The notes: a model not told the origin generated them from the sequence alone. Counted from the first letter of the stretch, positions 27,174 through 36,769 are shown. The stretch: 64,000 nucleotides of DNA from Dictyobacter aurantiacus (GCF_003967515.1 NZ_BIFQ01000001.1:2232001-2296000); one strand, 5' to 3'. Numbers and translations are program-made.

Positions 27174-28427
27174 CTAGGGATAAATGCCACGCAACTCGGT
27201 TGCCTCCGCGACACGGCTGACTGCCAGCAGGTAGGCACCCATGCGCAGATTTGTTTCCTGGTTGATTGATTTCTCAAGCACAGCATTAAAAGAACGCGTC
27301 ATAATCGTTTCAAGGCGTTGATTAATTTCTTTTTCAGACCAGAAGAAATGTTGCAGATCCTGTACCCATTCAAAGTAGCTAACAGTAACGCCGCCCGCAT
27401 TGGCCAGAATATCCGGTACAATCAGCACACCGTTATCGTTCAAGATGCGATCGGCCTCATTGGTGGTAGGACCATTGGCAGCTTCAACGACCAGGCGCGC
27501 CTGCACGCGGTCAGCATTCTCTTTGGTCAGCTGATTCTCCAGGGCCGCCGGGATCAAGATATCGCAGGGAAGCTCTAATAATTCACGATTGGTGACCGGT
27601 TCAGTCCCAGGCATGCCACGCAAACTGCCATGCTCACGAGAGAAACGCATCGCCATGGGAACATCGATACCTTGAGGATTATAAATGCCACCACTGATAT
27701 CGCTTAAACCAACGATCTTGCAGCCCGTCTCATGTAAGAGACGTGCCGTAATGCCGCCGACATTGCCAAACCCCTGGATGACGACAGAACAACTTTCGGG
27801 AGACATATCCAGATGACGCATCGCAGCCAATGCCACCACCTGCACACCACGCGCAGTCGCGTCCAGGCGACCCTCACTACCACCAATAGCCAGAGGCTTA
27901 CCAGTAATCGCCGCCGGTACCGAATAGCCCTGGTGCATTGAATAGGTATCCATCATCCAGGCCATAACTTGTGGATTGGTATTCATATCGGGAGCAGGGA
28001 TATCGCTATTGGGACCCATCAGAATCGAGATCTCGGTGGCATAACGGCGGCTCATACGTTCGAGTTCACCGCGAGACATTTGATGGGGATCACAGATAAC
28101 GCCGCCCTTGGCGCCACCGAAAGGGATATCCACAACCGCACATTTCCAGGTCATCCACATCGCCAGAGCGCGCACTTCATCGAGGGAGACCTCGGGGCTA
28201 AAGCGAATACCACCCTTAGCCGGTCCGCGATTGATGTTATGCTGAACGCGATAACCTGTAAACATCTGCACATCCCCGTTATCCAGGCGCACGGGAAAAT
28301 TGACGATAAGTTCGCGTTTGGGGGCGCGCAACACATTGCGCATTGATTGGGATAGGCCGAGTCGCTCGGCAGCCTCATCGAACTGAGCCACGGCCACGGT
28401 ATAAGGACTAATAACATCGACAACCAT
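27174..28427 (-). CDS. gdhA: Glutamate dehydrogenase
   Basis: 417 residues of the Glu/Leu/Phe/Val dehydrogenase family, interconverting glutamate with 2-oxoglutarate and ammonia. The substrate-binding region has GYRVQHNINRGPAKGGIRF with the conserved lysine, then the catalytic segment VVDIPFGGAKGGV. The Rossmann domain holds VVIQGFGNVGGITARLL. The length fits hexameric NAD- or dual-specific catabolic types rather than the 450-residue NADP form. I use the ATG at 28427, with AGGAGG 11 nt upstream; the frame continues to 28481. It is divergent from rocF-ilvE, and all three enzymes meet at glutamate. Confidence 0.92.
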   Translation of the reverse strand: MVVDVISPYTVAVAQFDEAAERLGLSQSMRNVLRAPKRELIVNFPVRLDNGDVQMFTGYRVQHNINRGPAKGGIRFSPEVSLDEVRALAMWMTWKCAVVDIPFGGAKGGVICDPHQMSRGELERMSRRYATEISILMGPNSDIPAPDMNTNPQVMAWMMDTYSMHQGYSVPAAITGKPLAIGGSEGRLDATARGVQVVALAAMRHLDMSPESCSVVIQGFGNVGGITARLLHETGCKIVGLSDISGGIYNPQGIDVPMAMRFSREHGSLRGMPGTEPVTNRELLELPCDILIPAALENQLTKENADRVQARLVVEAANGPTTNEADRILNDNGVLIVPDILANAGGVTVSYFEWVQDLQHFFWSEKEINQRLETIMTRSFNAVLEKSINQETNLRMGAYLLAVSRVAEATELRGIYP

Positions 28428-28688
28428 GATAAAAGGAACCTCCTCGGACCCGGCCTCTCGAGCCAGGCTGCTACACTGCACGAAAAAGCTTCATTGCTTC
28501 CCACTTCCACATGTTCAGTTCCAGGACAGTTACATGTGTTAGCAAACAGCCACCAACGTTGCGCACACGCGGCCTCCATGGCCGCCACAGCTTATACGAT
28601 GCTGCATAGAATACTTCTAGAAGGTCTGCAGACCTCCCAGACGGCAACGCCTGGCTGACTGACTGCTTTTATAGTATCAATGGGAAAA

Positions 28689-28711
28689 CCCGCCCATTTT
28701 GGGCGGGCTCG
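28689..28711 (-). terminator. Possible attenuator in the gdhA leader
   Basis: An 8-bp GC stem (28700-28707 with 28689-28696) with a 3-nt loop, followed on the minus strand by TTTTCCC. It lies about 20 nt into the predicted gdhA transcript and 260 nt before the gene, with no minus-strand gene upstream that it would otherwise need to stop. Confidence 0.55.
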
Positions 28712-28722
28712 CTATATGATCT

Positions 28723-28786
28723 ATATGACATTCAGTATATCACCAATCCTCAAATATGATCAAGTCAATAGACATCTATGTCATAT
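28723..28786. promoter_or_regulatory. gdhA promoter with flanking operator-like inverted repeat
   Basis: The minus-strand promoter is TTGATC (28763-28758), an 18-bp spacer and TATACT (28739-28734). Exact 9-bp inverted half-sites flank it at 28723-28731 and 28778-28786. The right half-site is part of a short palindrome (GACAT and ATGTC, 28771-28782). A regulator binding both would cover the promoter. Which protein is unknown. Confidence 0.45.
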
Positions 28787-28863
28787 GCTTTTTTGAGGGA
28801 TAGATGCAGATTTTATGTTTATTGAGAGAACGCGAAAGCTCAACTGTTCGAACGGGTGGTCCG

Positions 28864-28892
28864 TAGACAAACGCCGTGGCAGTGCATATAAT
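28864..28892 (+). promoter_or_regulatory. rocF-ilvE promoter
   Basis: TAGACA (28864-28869), a 17-bp spacer and a perfect TATAAT (28887-28892), giving a leader of about 107 nt. A 7-bp inverted repeat (28954-28960 with 28967-28973) lies in that leader. Confidence 0.65.
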
Positions 28893-29005
28893 GAAAAGAA
28901 AAGGACACCTTCCATACCATCAGTCACAGGAAGGGGTTATGTACGTTATTTCATTGACGAGCTGTATCGTCAACGTTCAATGGCGAACAGAGGTGAATTT
29001 TTCCT

Positions 29006-29899
29006 ATGCGTATCCGTGTAATTGGCGCCCCTATCGATCTGGGCGCAGATAGACGTGGGGTCGATATCGGTCCCCGAGCAATCCGTTACGCTGGTCTGAT
29101 CGACCAGCTCCAACGACTTGGCCACAGCGTCAATGACGTCGGAAATATCAACATACCTTTACCCGAGAATCAGCCAACCGGCAACCCTCGTTTAAAATAT
29201 CTGGAGCCCATTACCAAACTGGCAGAAGAGCTATCCGGCACGGTGAGCGATGCGCTCGAGGCTGAGGAGTTCCCATTGATTCTAGGTGGGGACCACAGTA
29301 TGGCCCTGGGATCGATCAGTGGCGTCGCCCGTGTGCATAAAAACGTTGGCGTGATCTGGGTCGATGCCCATGCTGACTTCAATGTGGAAGAGACCACGCC
29401 ATCAGGCAATATCCACGGTATGATCCTGGCCGCGCTGGCCGGACTCGGCGACCAGAACCTGGTCAACGTCGGTGGCTGGTCACCCAAAATTGATAAAAAC
29501 AAGATCGTCATCATCGGCGCACGAGACCTGGACACAGGCGAGCAGAAGCTGCTCCGCGAGCACAACATCCACGTCTTTACCATGTCGGACATCGACCGCC
29601 GCGGCATCTCTTATGTCATGCAGCAGGCCATTGAGATCGCGGGCGCGGACAATGGTCCCATCCATCTGAGTCTGGACCTGGACTCGCTTGACCCACGCGA
29701 AGCGCCCGGCGTCGGCACGCCCGTGCGTGGTGGGCTCAGCTACCGCGAGGCCCATTTCGCCATGGAGATGATCGCCGAATGTCAACGCATGGTCTCTATG
29801 GATGTGGTAGAAGTGAACTCCATCCTGGACCGTGAAAACACCACGGCCCAGCTGGCCGTAGAGCTCACGCTTTCAGCGCTGGGCAAGAAAATTCTATAA
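29006..29899 (+). CDS. rocF: Arginase
   Basis: 297 residues of the ureohydrolase family, hydrolysing arginine to ornithine and urea with two manganese ions. Motifs: IGAPIDLGADRRGVDIGPRAIR at the N terminus (typical of arginase rather than agmatinase), the metal motifs GGDHSMALGS and WVDAHADFN, SGNIHGM, and LSLDLDSLDPREAPGVGTP. The length and the N-terminal motif match RocF-type arginase. AGAGGTGA stands about 10 nt before the ATG. ilvE follows after 56 bp, and gdhA is divergent. This fits arginine nitrogen catabolism, although no ornithine aminotransferase gene is in the window. Confidence 0.93.
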   Translation: MRIRVIGAPIDLGADRRGVDIGPRAIRYAGLIDQLQRLGHSVNDVGNINIPLPENQPTGNPRLKYLEPITKLAEELSGTVSDALEAEEFPLILGGDHSMALGSISGVARVHKNVGVIWVDAHADFNVEETTPSGNIHGMILAALAGLGDQNLVNVGGWSPKIDKNKIVIIGARDLDTGEQKLLREHNIHVFTMSDIDRRGISYVMQQAIEIAGADNGPIHLSLDLDSLDPREAPGVGTPVRGGLSYREAHFAMEMIAECQRMVSMDVVEVNSILDRENTTAQLAVELTLSALGKKIL

Positions 29900-29955
29900 C
29901 TCACACTTTGGAACAAGGAGGAGACGATAAGTAGCAGCAGTGCGGCTTATCCACA

Positions 29956-30897
29956 ATGATTATGGATGCAAAAATACTCTTTATGAATGGTGAGTACATC
30001 CCGGCTGAGCGTGGCTTCATTTCTGTACGCAGTCACGGCTTTGCCTATGGCACAGGGGTGTTTGAAGGCATTCGTGGCTATTGGAATGAAGAGCAGCAGC
30101 AGGTCTACCTGTTTCGCCTGCGCGAACATTATGAGCGCCTGCACCGTTCCTGCAAGATCATGCGCATCAACCTGCCCTACACGGTTGAGCAGTTGATCGA
30201 GCACAGCGTTGAACTGGTCAAACGCAACGAGCAACGCCAGGACGTCTATCAGCGTCCCGTAGCCTATAAGAGCGACGAGATCATCGGTGTACGCCTGCAC
30301 GGACTCAGTGACGATTACATTCTCACCTCTGAGCCAATGGGCAACTACGTTGAGATCGGCGGCCTGCGCTGTGGAGTCTCATCGTGGCGTCGCATCGACG
30401 ACAACGCCATTCCGGCCCGTGCCAAGATCTGCGGCAGCTACGTCAACGCCGCCTTCGCTAAAACGGAGGCCATCCAGAACGGCTTCGACGAAGCCATCAT
30501 GCTCAACCATGAAGGCCACGTCTCCGAAGGAAGCGCCGAAAACATCTTCCTGTTCCAGAACGGTGAGCTGATCACGCCTGCTCCATCAGAGAATATTCTA
30601 CTCGGCATCACCCGTGACACTATCATGCACCTGGCGAAAGAAGAGCTCGGCATCAACGTCCGCGAGCGCCAGATCGACCGCACAGAGCTCTACACCGCAG
30701 ACGAGATCTTCCTCTGTGGAACAGGCGCCCAGATCGCCCCGGTCATCGAGGTAGATCACAATCCCGTCGGCAACGGCACCACCGGTCCCCTGGGCCAGAA
30801 GCTCCAGGACCTCTACTTCGACATCGTCCGTGGCCGCAACAACAAATACCACGACTGGTGCACCCCCGTCTACAGTGGAGTCGCCGCAAAAAACTAG
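29956..30897 (+). CDS. ilvE: Branched-chain amino acid aminotransferase
   Basis: 313 residues of fold-type IV PLP enzymes, transferring the amino group of Leu, Ile or Val to 2-oxoglutarate. SHGFAYGTGVFEGIRGY near the start, the PLP lysine at Lys157 in ARAKICGSYVNAAFAK, and the phosphate-binding GHVSEGSAENIFL and GITRDTI are typical of class IV. Start choice is open between ATG 29956 and 29962. AAGGAGGAG lies about 31 nt away, further than normal, and a stop in frame at 29932 rules out anything earlier. Probably co-transcribed with rocF. Confidence 0.9.
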   Translation: MIMDAKILFMNGEYIPAERGFISVRSHGFAYGTGVFEGIRGYWNEEQQQVYLFRLREHYERLHRSCKIMRINLPYTVEQLIEHSVELVKRNEQRQDVYQRPVAYKSDEIIGVRLHGLSDDYILTSEPMGNYVEIGGLRCGVSSWRRIDDNAIPARAKICGSYVNAAFAKTEAIQNGFDEAIMLNHEGHVSEGSAENIFLFQNGELITPAPSENILLGITRDTIMHLAKEELGINVRERQIDRTELYTADEIFLCGTGAQIAPVIEVDHNPVGNGTTGPLGQKLQDLYFDIVRGRNNKYHDWCTPVYSGVAAKN

Positions 30898-30965
30898 TTG
30901 GAACAGAGCAAAAAGAAGTCCGGTCGATGGTTGTCGACCGGACTTCTTTTTGCTCTGTTCCAACT
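30896..30965. terminator. Bidirectional terminator between ilvE and rpsI
   Basis: A perfect 32-bp stem (30896-30927 with 30934-30965) and a 6-nt loop. It contains A/T tracts that give a T-run in both directions. It overlaps the ilvE stop codon and ends 6 bp before the rpsI stop. It closes the 33-kb ribosomal region. Confidence 0.92.
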
Positions 30966-30971
30966 GGAATA

Positions 30972-31385
30972 TTAACGCTTCGTATACTGTGGGGCCTTAC
31001 GAGCGCGTTTCAAACCAGGTTTCTTTCTTTCCTTCATGCGTGGGTCACGCGTCAGGTAGCCAGCGCGGCGCAGGGCCAGCTTGAAATCAGGATTCAAGCG
31101 TACCAGGGCGCGAGCCAGGCCATGACGGATAGCACCAGCCTGGCCGCTGGCGCCACCACCAACCACACGAACGGTCAGGGTATAAGCATTGTTGTTCAGA
31201 TCCAACGCACGCAGGGGAGCAGCCACTGCCGCCAGATGTGTATCACGCTGCCCGAAGTAATTAGGGGCAGTTTTGCCATTGATGGTGATGCTACCATCGC
31301 CGCCTGGGAAGAGGCGCACGCGAGCAACAGCCGTCTTGCGCCGTCCCATACCGTAGAAGTATTCACCTTTAGGGGTATCAGCCAA
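30972..31385 (-). CDS. rpsI: 30S ribosomal protein S9
   Basis: 137 residues. MGRRKTAVARVRLFPG, VRVVGGGASGQAGAIRHGLARAL and the basic C terminus ending APQYTKR, which reaches the P-site tRNA, are all present. The start is TTG 31385 with AGGAG 8 nt upstream. There is no ATG before the conserved core except Met13. It follows rplM by 18 bp, the standard rplM-rpsI order. Confidence 0.96.
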   Translation of the reverse strand: MADTPKGEYFYGMGRRKTAVARVRLFPGGDGSITINGKTAPNYFGQRDTHLAAVAAPLRALDLNNNAYTLTVRVVGGGASGQAGAIRHGLARALVRLNPDFKLALRRAGYLTRDPRMKERKKPGLKRARKAPQYTKR

Positions 31386-31403
31386 GGTAGGTTCTCCTCT
31401 TCT

Positions 31404-31874
31404 TTACTTTGCCTCAGTAAGCTGCTTCAACAACGTCTCTGGACCCTCCCAGATCGCAGGCTTCTGAGCCTCGTGTGGATGGGTGGGGCCAGCATAGATC
31501 TTCAGGCGAGACATCACCCGAGTGCCCAGGCGATTGTGCATCACCATGCCGCGTACGGCATGCTCAAGCGCGCGCTCTGGATGCTTGCCTTCCAGGGTCT
31601 GACGCAAGGTAGTCTTTTTCAAGCCGCCAGGATACTGCGTATGGCGGTAGTAGACCTTTTGATCCAGGCGATTGCCGCTTACCGCAATCTTCTCAGCATT
31701 GATCACAATCACAAAATCCCCGCTATTGAGGTGTGGTGTGAAAGTAGGTTTATGCTTACCGCGCAAGATGTGCGCGATCTGCGTTGCCAGGCGACCAAGC
31801 ACCTGCCCCTCGGCATCGATGACATACCATTTAGGTTGCAGATCAGCGGCCTTGGCGCTATATGTCTTCATCAT
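31404..31874 (-). CDS. rplM: 50S ribosomal protein L13
   Basis: 156 residues. KTYSAKAADLQPKWYVIDAEG, LGRLATQIAHILRGKHKPTF and the GDFVIVINAEKI segment identify L13, an early assembly protein. The start ATG (31874, or the adjacent ATG 31871) overlaps the truA stop, so translation is coupled. Confidence 0.96.
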   Translation of the reverse strand: MMKTYSAKAADLQPKWYVIDAEGQVLGRLATQIAHILRGKHKPTFTPHLNSGDFVIVINAEKIAVSGNRLDQKVYYRHTQYPGGLKKTTLRQTLEGKHPERALEHAVRGMVMHNRLGTRVMSRLKIYAGPTHPHEAQKPAIWEGPETLLKQLTEAK

Positions 31875-32665
31875 CGTTCGTTTACTCCAAACTTCTCAGG
31901 ATAATCAACCCGTACCAGGCACAGCCCATGAGAGGGGGCCGCTGAACCAGGGTGCGTCTTCTCCGCACGTTGCACAATTTCAAAAAATTCTTCCAGACAG
32001 AGACGTTTCTGTCCCACCAGCAGTAACGTGCCAACCATTCTACGAACCTGCCCCGTGAGAAAGGCGTTAGCGGTAAAATCGCAATAAATGAGTTCGTTCG
32101 CCTCTGGGCGTGTGCAACGAGCCTCTAACATCATACGAACACAGGAATGTGGTCCCGGCTTGAGCGGATTCGAGACATTGGGACTATGCCCGAAGGCTCC
32201 GAAATCCTTCTCGCCCAGCAACGCCTGGCAGGCCTGATTCATCAGGTCAACATCCACCGCTTTAGAGCAATGGTAGCTATACCTGGCATGCAGAGCTGAC
32301 GGCGCAAGGTCGTTCCAGATCGTATAGCGATACGAACGGCTCACCGCGCTAAAGCGAGCATGGAAGCGTTCCGGCATCACACGGACCCAGCGTACCGCCA
32401 CCGTATTGGGTAAAACGGCATTCAACGCGCGTAGCCATACCGCGGGCTCACGTTGCAGCCGGGTCGAGAAAGTTATCACCTGACCACTTGCATGCACGCC
32501 AGCATCGGTACGGCCAGCCCCATTTACCACGGAGAAAGCCCCATCCGAGACGCGAGAGATCGCGCTCTCCAGGGCCCCCTGCACCGTAGGTCCATGGTTC
32601 ACCGCCTGGCGCTGGAAACCGCGGAAATCGGTACCATCATACTCAATACCACAAGCAATGTTCAT
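31871..32665 (-). CDS. truA: tRNA pseudouridine(38-40) synthase
   Basis: 264 residues. The catalytic Asp54 lies in NGAGRTDAGVHASGQV. N-terminal IEYDGTDFRGFQRQ and late FLTGQVRRMVGTLL are TruA family marks. It isomerises U38-U40 in tRNA anticodon stems. Its place between rplQ and rplM is common in bacteria. It overlaps rplM by 4 nt. Confidence 0.96.
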   Translation of the reverse strand: MNIACGIEYDGTDFRGFQRQAVNHGPTVQGALESAISRVSDGAFSVVNGAGRTDAGVHASGQVITFSTRLQREPAVWLRALNAVLPNTVAVRWVRVMPERFHARFSAVSRSYRYTIWNDLAPSALHARYSYHCSKAVDVDLMNQACQALLGEKDFGAFGHSPNVSNPLKPGPHSCVRMMLEARCTRPEANELIYCDFTANAFLTGQVRRMVGTLLLVGQKRLCLEEFFEIVQRAEKTHPGSAAPSHGLCLVRVDYPEKFGVNER

Positions 32666-32731
32666 ACGTTAATGTTCAATGTTCCAGGGATAGACGCGCC
32701 AAACCCGGTTCCGCGCTACCTGTATCCCTCT

Positions 32732-33358
32732 TTATACCAGGGCGATCTGCGCGATTTCGGCGGCGTCACCTTTGCGGCGGCCCAACTTCGTAATACGGGT
32801 ATAGCCACCAGGACGACCGAGATAACGAGGAGCCAGCTCTTCAAACATCTTTTTGACGACCAGCTCATCGGGCAGGGAGCTCAAGATCTGACGGCGGGCG
32901 TGCAGTTCAATCACCATCGCCTCGTAAGCAGCCTTCAAAGCTTTCTCAGCCTCATTCTCATTCGGGAAAATGGCCAGCAGTTCTTCGCGGCGTGCTTTCA
33001 GCTTGTCTTCCTGAAATTTGCGACCCTTATCGGTTAAAGGAGCCTTCTGCTGCCGCGCACGCTCCTCATTTGAAGCCACGCTGTGCTGCAATGAGAAACG
33101 GCCCTTGCGAGCGAACTCCAGGACTCTGGTCGCCTGATCTTCATTAGATACCACTGCGGCCAGGTGCTTACGGGCTTCTTCACGCCCCTTCACCGCCACA
33201 GAAATCAACTTTTCAGCTTCACCACGGATCGCGCGAGCGCGTGCCTCGGTGGTCTGGATACGGTCATAACGGATGAGACCTGCCATCAAGTTACGACGTG
33301 CAGACCGCCGACGCGGCTCTGGCATATTCATCCGGTTGCCGGCAATTCGGTGCCTCAC
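32732..33358 (-). CDS. rplQ: 50S ribosomal protein L17 with large internal insertion
   Basis: 208 residues, against about 120-130 in most bacteria. The ends are ordinary: [17 protein letters not shown] at the start, and [20 protein letters not shown] with [16 protein letters not shown] at the end. Roughly residues 68-152 are extra, highly charged and helical, and lie between the two halves of the fold. L17 sits near the peptide exit tunnel. The start is GTG 33358, with GGAGG upstream in the end of rpoA. The frame runs further upstream but has no homology. Confidence 0.92.
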   Translation of the reverse strand: MRHRIAGNRMNMPEPRRRSARRNLMAGLIRYDRIQTTEARARAIRGEAEKLISVAVKGREEARKHLAAVVSNEDQATRVLEFARKGRFSLQHSVASNEERARQQKAPLTDKGRKFQEDKLKARREELLAIFPNENEAEKALKAAYEAMVIELHARRQILSSLPDELVVKKMFEELAPRYLGRPGGYTRITKLGRRKGDAAEIAQIALV

Positions 33359-33359
33359 C

Positions 33360-34340
33360 TTATTCCTCCATTTCGTGATCGCCGTCCAAATCGGCTCCGA
33401 CGGTGCTCGTGCGCGGATTAGGCAGGAAGTTTCGTGCAAGTAGGCGCTCACGCAGCTCCTGCAAACTCTTCTCACCGAAATTGCGTACACCCAGTAGATC
33501 TTCCTCGTTCATCGAAAGGACCTGACCAACCTTCGTGATATTGCTACGCTTCAAACAGTTGTAAGCGCGCACCGAGAGATCAAGTTCCTCGATGGGAGTA
33601 TCATAGATCTTCTGTGGGATGGGCAAGCTGCTCAAAGATACCGGTTCAGTCTCAGGTACCTGAGCGCGATAATTGGCGAGCAGAGTAAAATGCCGCACCA
33701 GAATATCCGCACTTTGACGCAACGCCTCATCGGGCGTAATCGTACCATCCGTCGTAATTTCAAGAACAATTTTATCGAAGTTTGTCATCTGCCCCACACG
33801 AGTGTGCTCGACGGTATAGTTTACCTTCTGCACAGGCGTGTAGATTGCATCGACTGGAATTACCCCAATAGGCTGATCCTCTTTTGAGTCGGCAGGAACA
33901 TAGCCTCTACCGGTCTCAACGACCAGCTCCATATCGAGGCGAGCATTGTCATTGTCGAGGGTTGCAATATGCAATTCCGGATTAACAATCTCTACCGTGC
34001 TAGGAGCGATGATATCGGCTGCCGTCACCTCACGCTCGCCGCTCACTTCCAGACGCATCGAAACGGGATGGTCTGAGAAGGAGCGCAGGCGAAGACGTTT
34101 GACATTCAACACAATATCGGTCACATCTTCCATCACGTTAGGGACGTCCTGGAACTCGTGTTGCACACCCTCGATCCGAATAGAGGTGACAGCCGCGCCG
34201 GGCAATGAAGACAGCAATACACGCCGCAACGAATTACCCAGGGTCATACCATACCCAGCCTCTAACGGCTCTATATCATAACTCGCATAATTACCCTGTG
34301 TTTTTGTGCTTTTTATGCGAGGTAGTGCAATATCTAGCAA
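33360..34340 (-). CDS. rpoA: RNA polymerase alpha subunit
   Basis: 326 residues. The dimerisation domain has [23 protein letters not shown]. The C-terminal domain (about 250-310) has [19 protein letters not shown] and the helix-hairpin [13 protein letters not shown], which contacts UP elements and activators. The start is TTG 34340, giving M-L-D-I-A-L-P as in other Chloroflexota, with AAAGGCAGG 8 nt upstream. An earlier TTG at 34379 has no ribosome site. It is followed at once by rplQ. Confidence 0.95.
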   Translation of the reverse strand: MLDIALPRIKSTKTQGNYASYDIEPLEAGYGMTLGNSLRRVLLSSLPGAAVTSIRIEGVQHEFQDVPNVMEDVTDIVLNVKRLRLRSFSDHPVSMRLEVSGEREVTAADIIAPSTVEIVNPELHIATLDNDNARLDMELVVETGRGYVPADSKEDQPIGVIPVDAIYTPVQKVNYTVEHTRVGQMTNFDKIVLEITTDGTITPDEALRQSADILVRHFTLLANYRAQVPETEPVSLSSLPIPQKIYDTPIEELDLSVRAYNCLKRSNITKVGQVLSMNEEDLLGVRNFGEKSLQELRERLLARNFLPNPRTSTVGADLDGDHEMEE

Positions 34341-34590
34341 GGTTCTAACCTGCCTTTCTTTTTCTACCAGGTTCTTCAAAAATGCTCACATGACCTATAT
34401 AGCCTGGGAGACAGAGGCCAGAACGCTGGTAGTCCAAGAGTTCTTCGCCCTGATGCGACCCCTTGCAGGATCACCCAGGCGCGGACCTAACCCTTCTAAC
34501 ACACATGCCGGCGACGCCTGGCCGCTTGCCCGATACCGTGCAGGTAAAGCGCGCGGGCGTGTGCCATGAAGTCTCCGCCGACTCAACCTA

Positions 34591-35217
34591 TTATCGTTGA
34601 TAATACTCAACCACCATCTGCTCATCGAAGGGCAGTTCAAGTTCCGCTCGAGAGGGTATGGTAATCACACGGCCCGACAGCTCATCAATGTTCAAGCTCA
34701 ACCAGCTCGGAACACCCTTCTGAGCGAGCATCAACGCGCGAGCTTTGAAGTACTCAAGGCCCTTGCTGCGCTCACGGACAGTGATAACGTCGTTTGGCTT
34801 GGCAATGAAAGATGGAATGTCTGTCTTGCGGCCATTGACGGCGAAGTGACCATGGTTCACCAGCTGACGAGCCTGGGCGCGCGAATCGGCCAGACCAAGG
34901 CGATAAACCAGGTTATCCAGGCGCATCTCCAAAATCTGCAGCAGATTCTCGCTTGTTTTACCAGGGCGACCTGCGGCTGCACCGAAGTGTTTCACAAACT
35001 GGCGCTCCAGCACCCCATATGTGCGACGTACGCGCTGCTTCTCGCGCAGCTGCTTGGCATATCCGGACTCTTTACGAGCGCGGCTGGCACCATGCTGGCC
35101 AGGACGTGTATTGCGGCGCTCCAATGTGCACTTGGTCATGCACTTGTCGCCCTTTAAGAAAAGTTTTACCCCTTCACGCCTGCACAATTTGCAGACGGGA
35201 CCGGTATAACGTGCCAT
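34591..35217 (-). CDS. rpsD: 30S ribosomal protein S4
   Basis: 208 residues. It has four N-terminal cysteines (CKLCRREG and KCMTKC) for zinc and the S4 domain ([20 protein letters not shown]). S4 binds 16S rRNA early in assembly and often represses the alpha operon. A 250-bp spacer with no gene separates it from rpoA. Confidence 0.96.
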   Translation of the reverse strand: MARYTGPVCKLCRREGVKLFLKGDKCMTKCTLERRNTRPGQHGASRARKESGYAKQLREKQRVRRTYGVLERQFVKHFGAAAGRPGKTSENLLQILEMRLDNLVYRLGLADSRAQARQLVNHGHFAVNGRKTDIPSFIAKPNDVITVRERSKGLEYFKARALMLAQKGVPSWLSLNIDELSGRVITIPSRAELELPFDEQMVVEYYQR

Positions 35218-35252
35218 CTAGTTCTATCCTCCTCACCGATCACTACGGCTGC

Positions 35253-35651
35253 TTATACACGACGACGCTTGGGCGGTCGGCAACCGTTGTGCGGAATAGG
35301 TGTAACATCTGTAATTGAAGTGACTGAGAGGCCAGCCGACTGCAAAGAGCGGATCGCAGCCTCACGGCCAGAGCCCGGGCCTTTTACAAAGACATCAATC
35401 TGTCGCAGGCCATGCTCCATCGCTTTACGAGCTGCGGTCTCCGCAGTTACCTGAGCAGCATAAGGAGTGCTCTTACGGGAGCCTTTGAAGCCCTGACCAC
35501 CAGCGCTACCCCAGGAAAGAACGTTCCCATTAGGGTCGGTGAGGGTCACAATCGTATTGTTGAATGTTGCCTGAATATGAGCCTGCCCACGGGGAACTGA
35601 TTTCCGTTCACGCCGCCTGATTTTGCCGGTTGGTTTCTTTTTGTCTGCCAT
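35253..35651 (-). CDS. rpsK: 30S ribosomal protein S11
   Basis: 132 residues. [42 protein letters not shown] and the ending [15 protein letters not shown] are characteristic. The length is normal. It follows rpsM by 21 bp. Confidence 0.97.
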   Translation of the reverse strand: MADKKKPTGKIRRRERKSVPRGQAHIQATFNNTIVTLTDPNGNVLSWGSAGGQGFKGSRKSTPYAAQVTAETAARKAMEHGLRQIDVFVKGPGSGREAAIRSLQSAGLSVTSITDVTPIPHNGCRPPKRRRV

Positions 35652-35672
35652 TTTTACAATCTCTCTCCTGCG

Positions 35673-36056
35673 TTACTTCTTCGCTGCAGCTTTTTTCTTG
35701 CCAGCAACCGTACGTTTTGGACCACGGCGTGTGCGCGCGTTTGTACGTGTGCGCTGCCCACGCACCGGCAGGTTACGACGGTGGCGCATACCACGATAGC
35801 AGTTGATCTCGATCAGCCGTTTGATATTCATATCAACTTCACGGCGCAGGTCGCCTTCAACTTTGTGTTCGCGGTCAATAACTTCACGGAGACGATTGAC
35901 TTCTTCTTCGGTCAGGTTCTTTACCCGTGTATCTGGATTAATGCGTGTACGCTCCAGGATCTTGCGACTGGTCGTCAGCCCAATACCATAGATATAGCAC
36001 AGCGAAATTTCCACACGCTTCTCTCGCGGAATGTCTACGCCGGCGATTCTTGCCAT
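35673..36056 (-). CDS. rpsM: 30S ribosomal protein S13
   Basis: 127 residues. [35 protein letters not shown] and [16 protein letters not shown], with a Lys-rich C-terminal tail that contacts P-site tRNA. The gene follows rpmJ by 98 bp. Confidence 0.97.
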   Translation of the reverse strand: MARIAGVDIPREKRVEISLCYIYGIGLTTSRKILERTRINPDTRVKNLTEEEVNRLREVIDREHKVEGDLRREVDMNIKRLIEINCYRGMRHRRNLPVRGQRTRTNARTRRGPKRTVAGKKKAAAKK

Positions 36057-36154
36057 CTTTTCCTCCAGCTTTGCGTTTCAATTTTTATGGGCCCATTCGC
36101 TCACTACCCACCTGACTGTGGGCGCGGGCAGGGCCGAAAATTAAAACCCCTGAT

Positions 36155-36271
36155 TTAGCCCTGTTTCTGTTTATGTTTTGGATCTTTGCTACAGATAACC
36201 ATCACCACACGTTTGCGGCGAATGATTTTGCAGCTATCACAGCGCGGTTTAACTGAGGCGCTTACTTTCAT
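36155..36271 (-). CDS. rpmJ: 50S ribosomal protein L36
   Basis: A 38-residue protein found by direct translation: [19 protein letters not shown], then [19 protein letters not shown]. The zinc ligands are Cys11, Cys14, Cys27 and His32. GGAGAGG is upstream of the ATG. It lies between infA and rpsM, the conserved position. Confidence 0.95.
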   Translation of the reverse strand: MKVSASVKPRCDSCKIIRRKRVVMVICSKDPKHKQKQG

Positions 36272-36550
36272 GTCTGCCTCTCCTCATATTTGACATAAAA
36301 ATTCACATTGATTACCCATTGCCAGCCATCACCAGAGCCGCAAGACCTACAGCACATCAAGGCTCGCTTACTCGTTCCATGAACCAGGCAATGACGGACG
36401 GAAGTAGAGAATCACTTGAACGGATACAACATGCTTCCTACTTATCCGGCCAGTGTACCGAAAAGATACCGATAGGAGAAAAGGAACAATGATGAGCACG
36501 TGCTCAGAGCCAAACGGACGGCTCCGCACGCCAGCCAGCCAGAGGCTTCA

Positions 36551-36769
36551 TCATCGCGCACGCCATGTTATGCGCCCTCGTGTCAGGTCATAGGGGGACA
36601 GCACAATCCTAACCTTATCACCTGGTACGATACGTATGAAGTTCATACGCATACGACCCGATAGGACAGCCAGAACCTGGTGGTTTTCATCAATCTCTAC
36701 TTTAAACATGGCATTGGGGAGGGACTCCAACACTTTACCCTCAACCTCAATTTCATCCTTTTTTGGCAT
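36551..36769 (-). CDS. infA: Translation initiation factor IF-1
   Basis: 72 residues with the S1-like OB fold. The sequence is [19 protein letters not shown], then [18 protein letters not shown] and the end of the fold with [14 protein letters not shown]-1 blocks the A site during initiation. AAAGGATG precedes the ATG. It is separated from adk by 249 bp without map, and from rpmJ by 279 bp. Confidence 0.96.
   Translation of the reverse strand: MPKKDEIEVEGKVLESLPNAMFKVEIDENHQVLAVLSGRMRMNFIRIVPGDKVRIVLSPYDLTRGRITWRAR

Larger units (their letters stand above)
28428..29005. other. Divergent regulatory region between gdhA and rocF
   Basis: 578 bp with no gene that I accept. It carries a minus-strand promoter with an early hairpin for gdhA, a strong plus-strand promoter for rocF, and operator-like repeats (see separate entries). 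The gdhA leader would be about 300 nt long. Confidence 0.6.

Noticed and set aside
28815..29021. Short plus-strand open frame before rocF (68 codons)
   Set aside because: It covers the rocF promoter and leader and overlaps the rocF start, with no homology or ribosome site.
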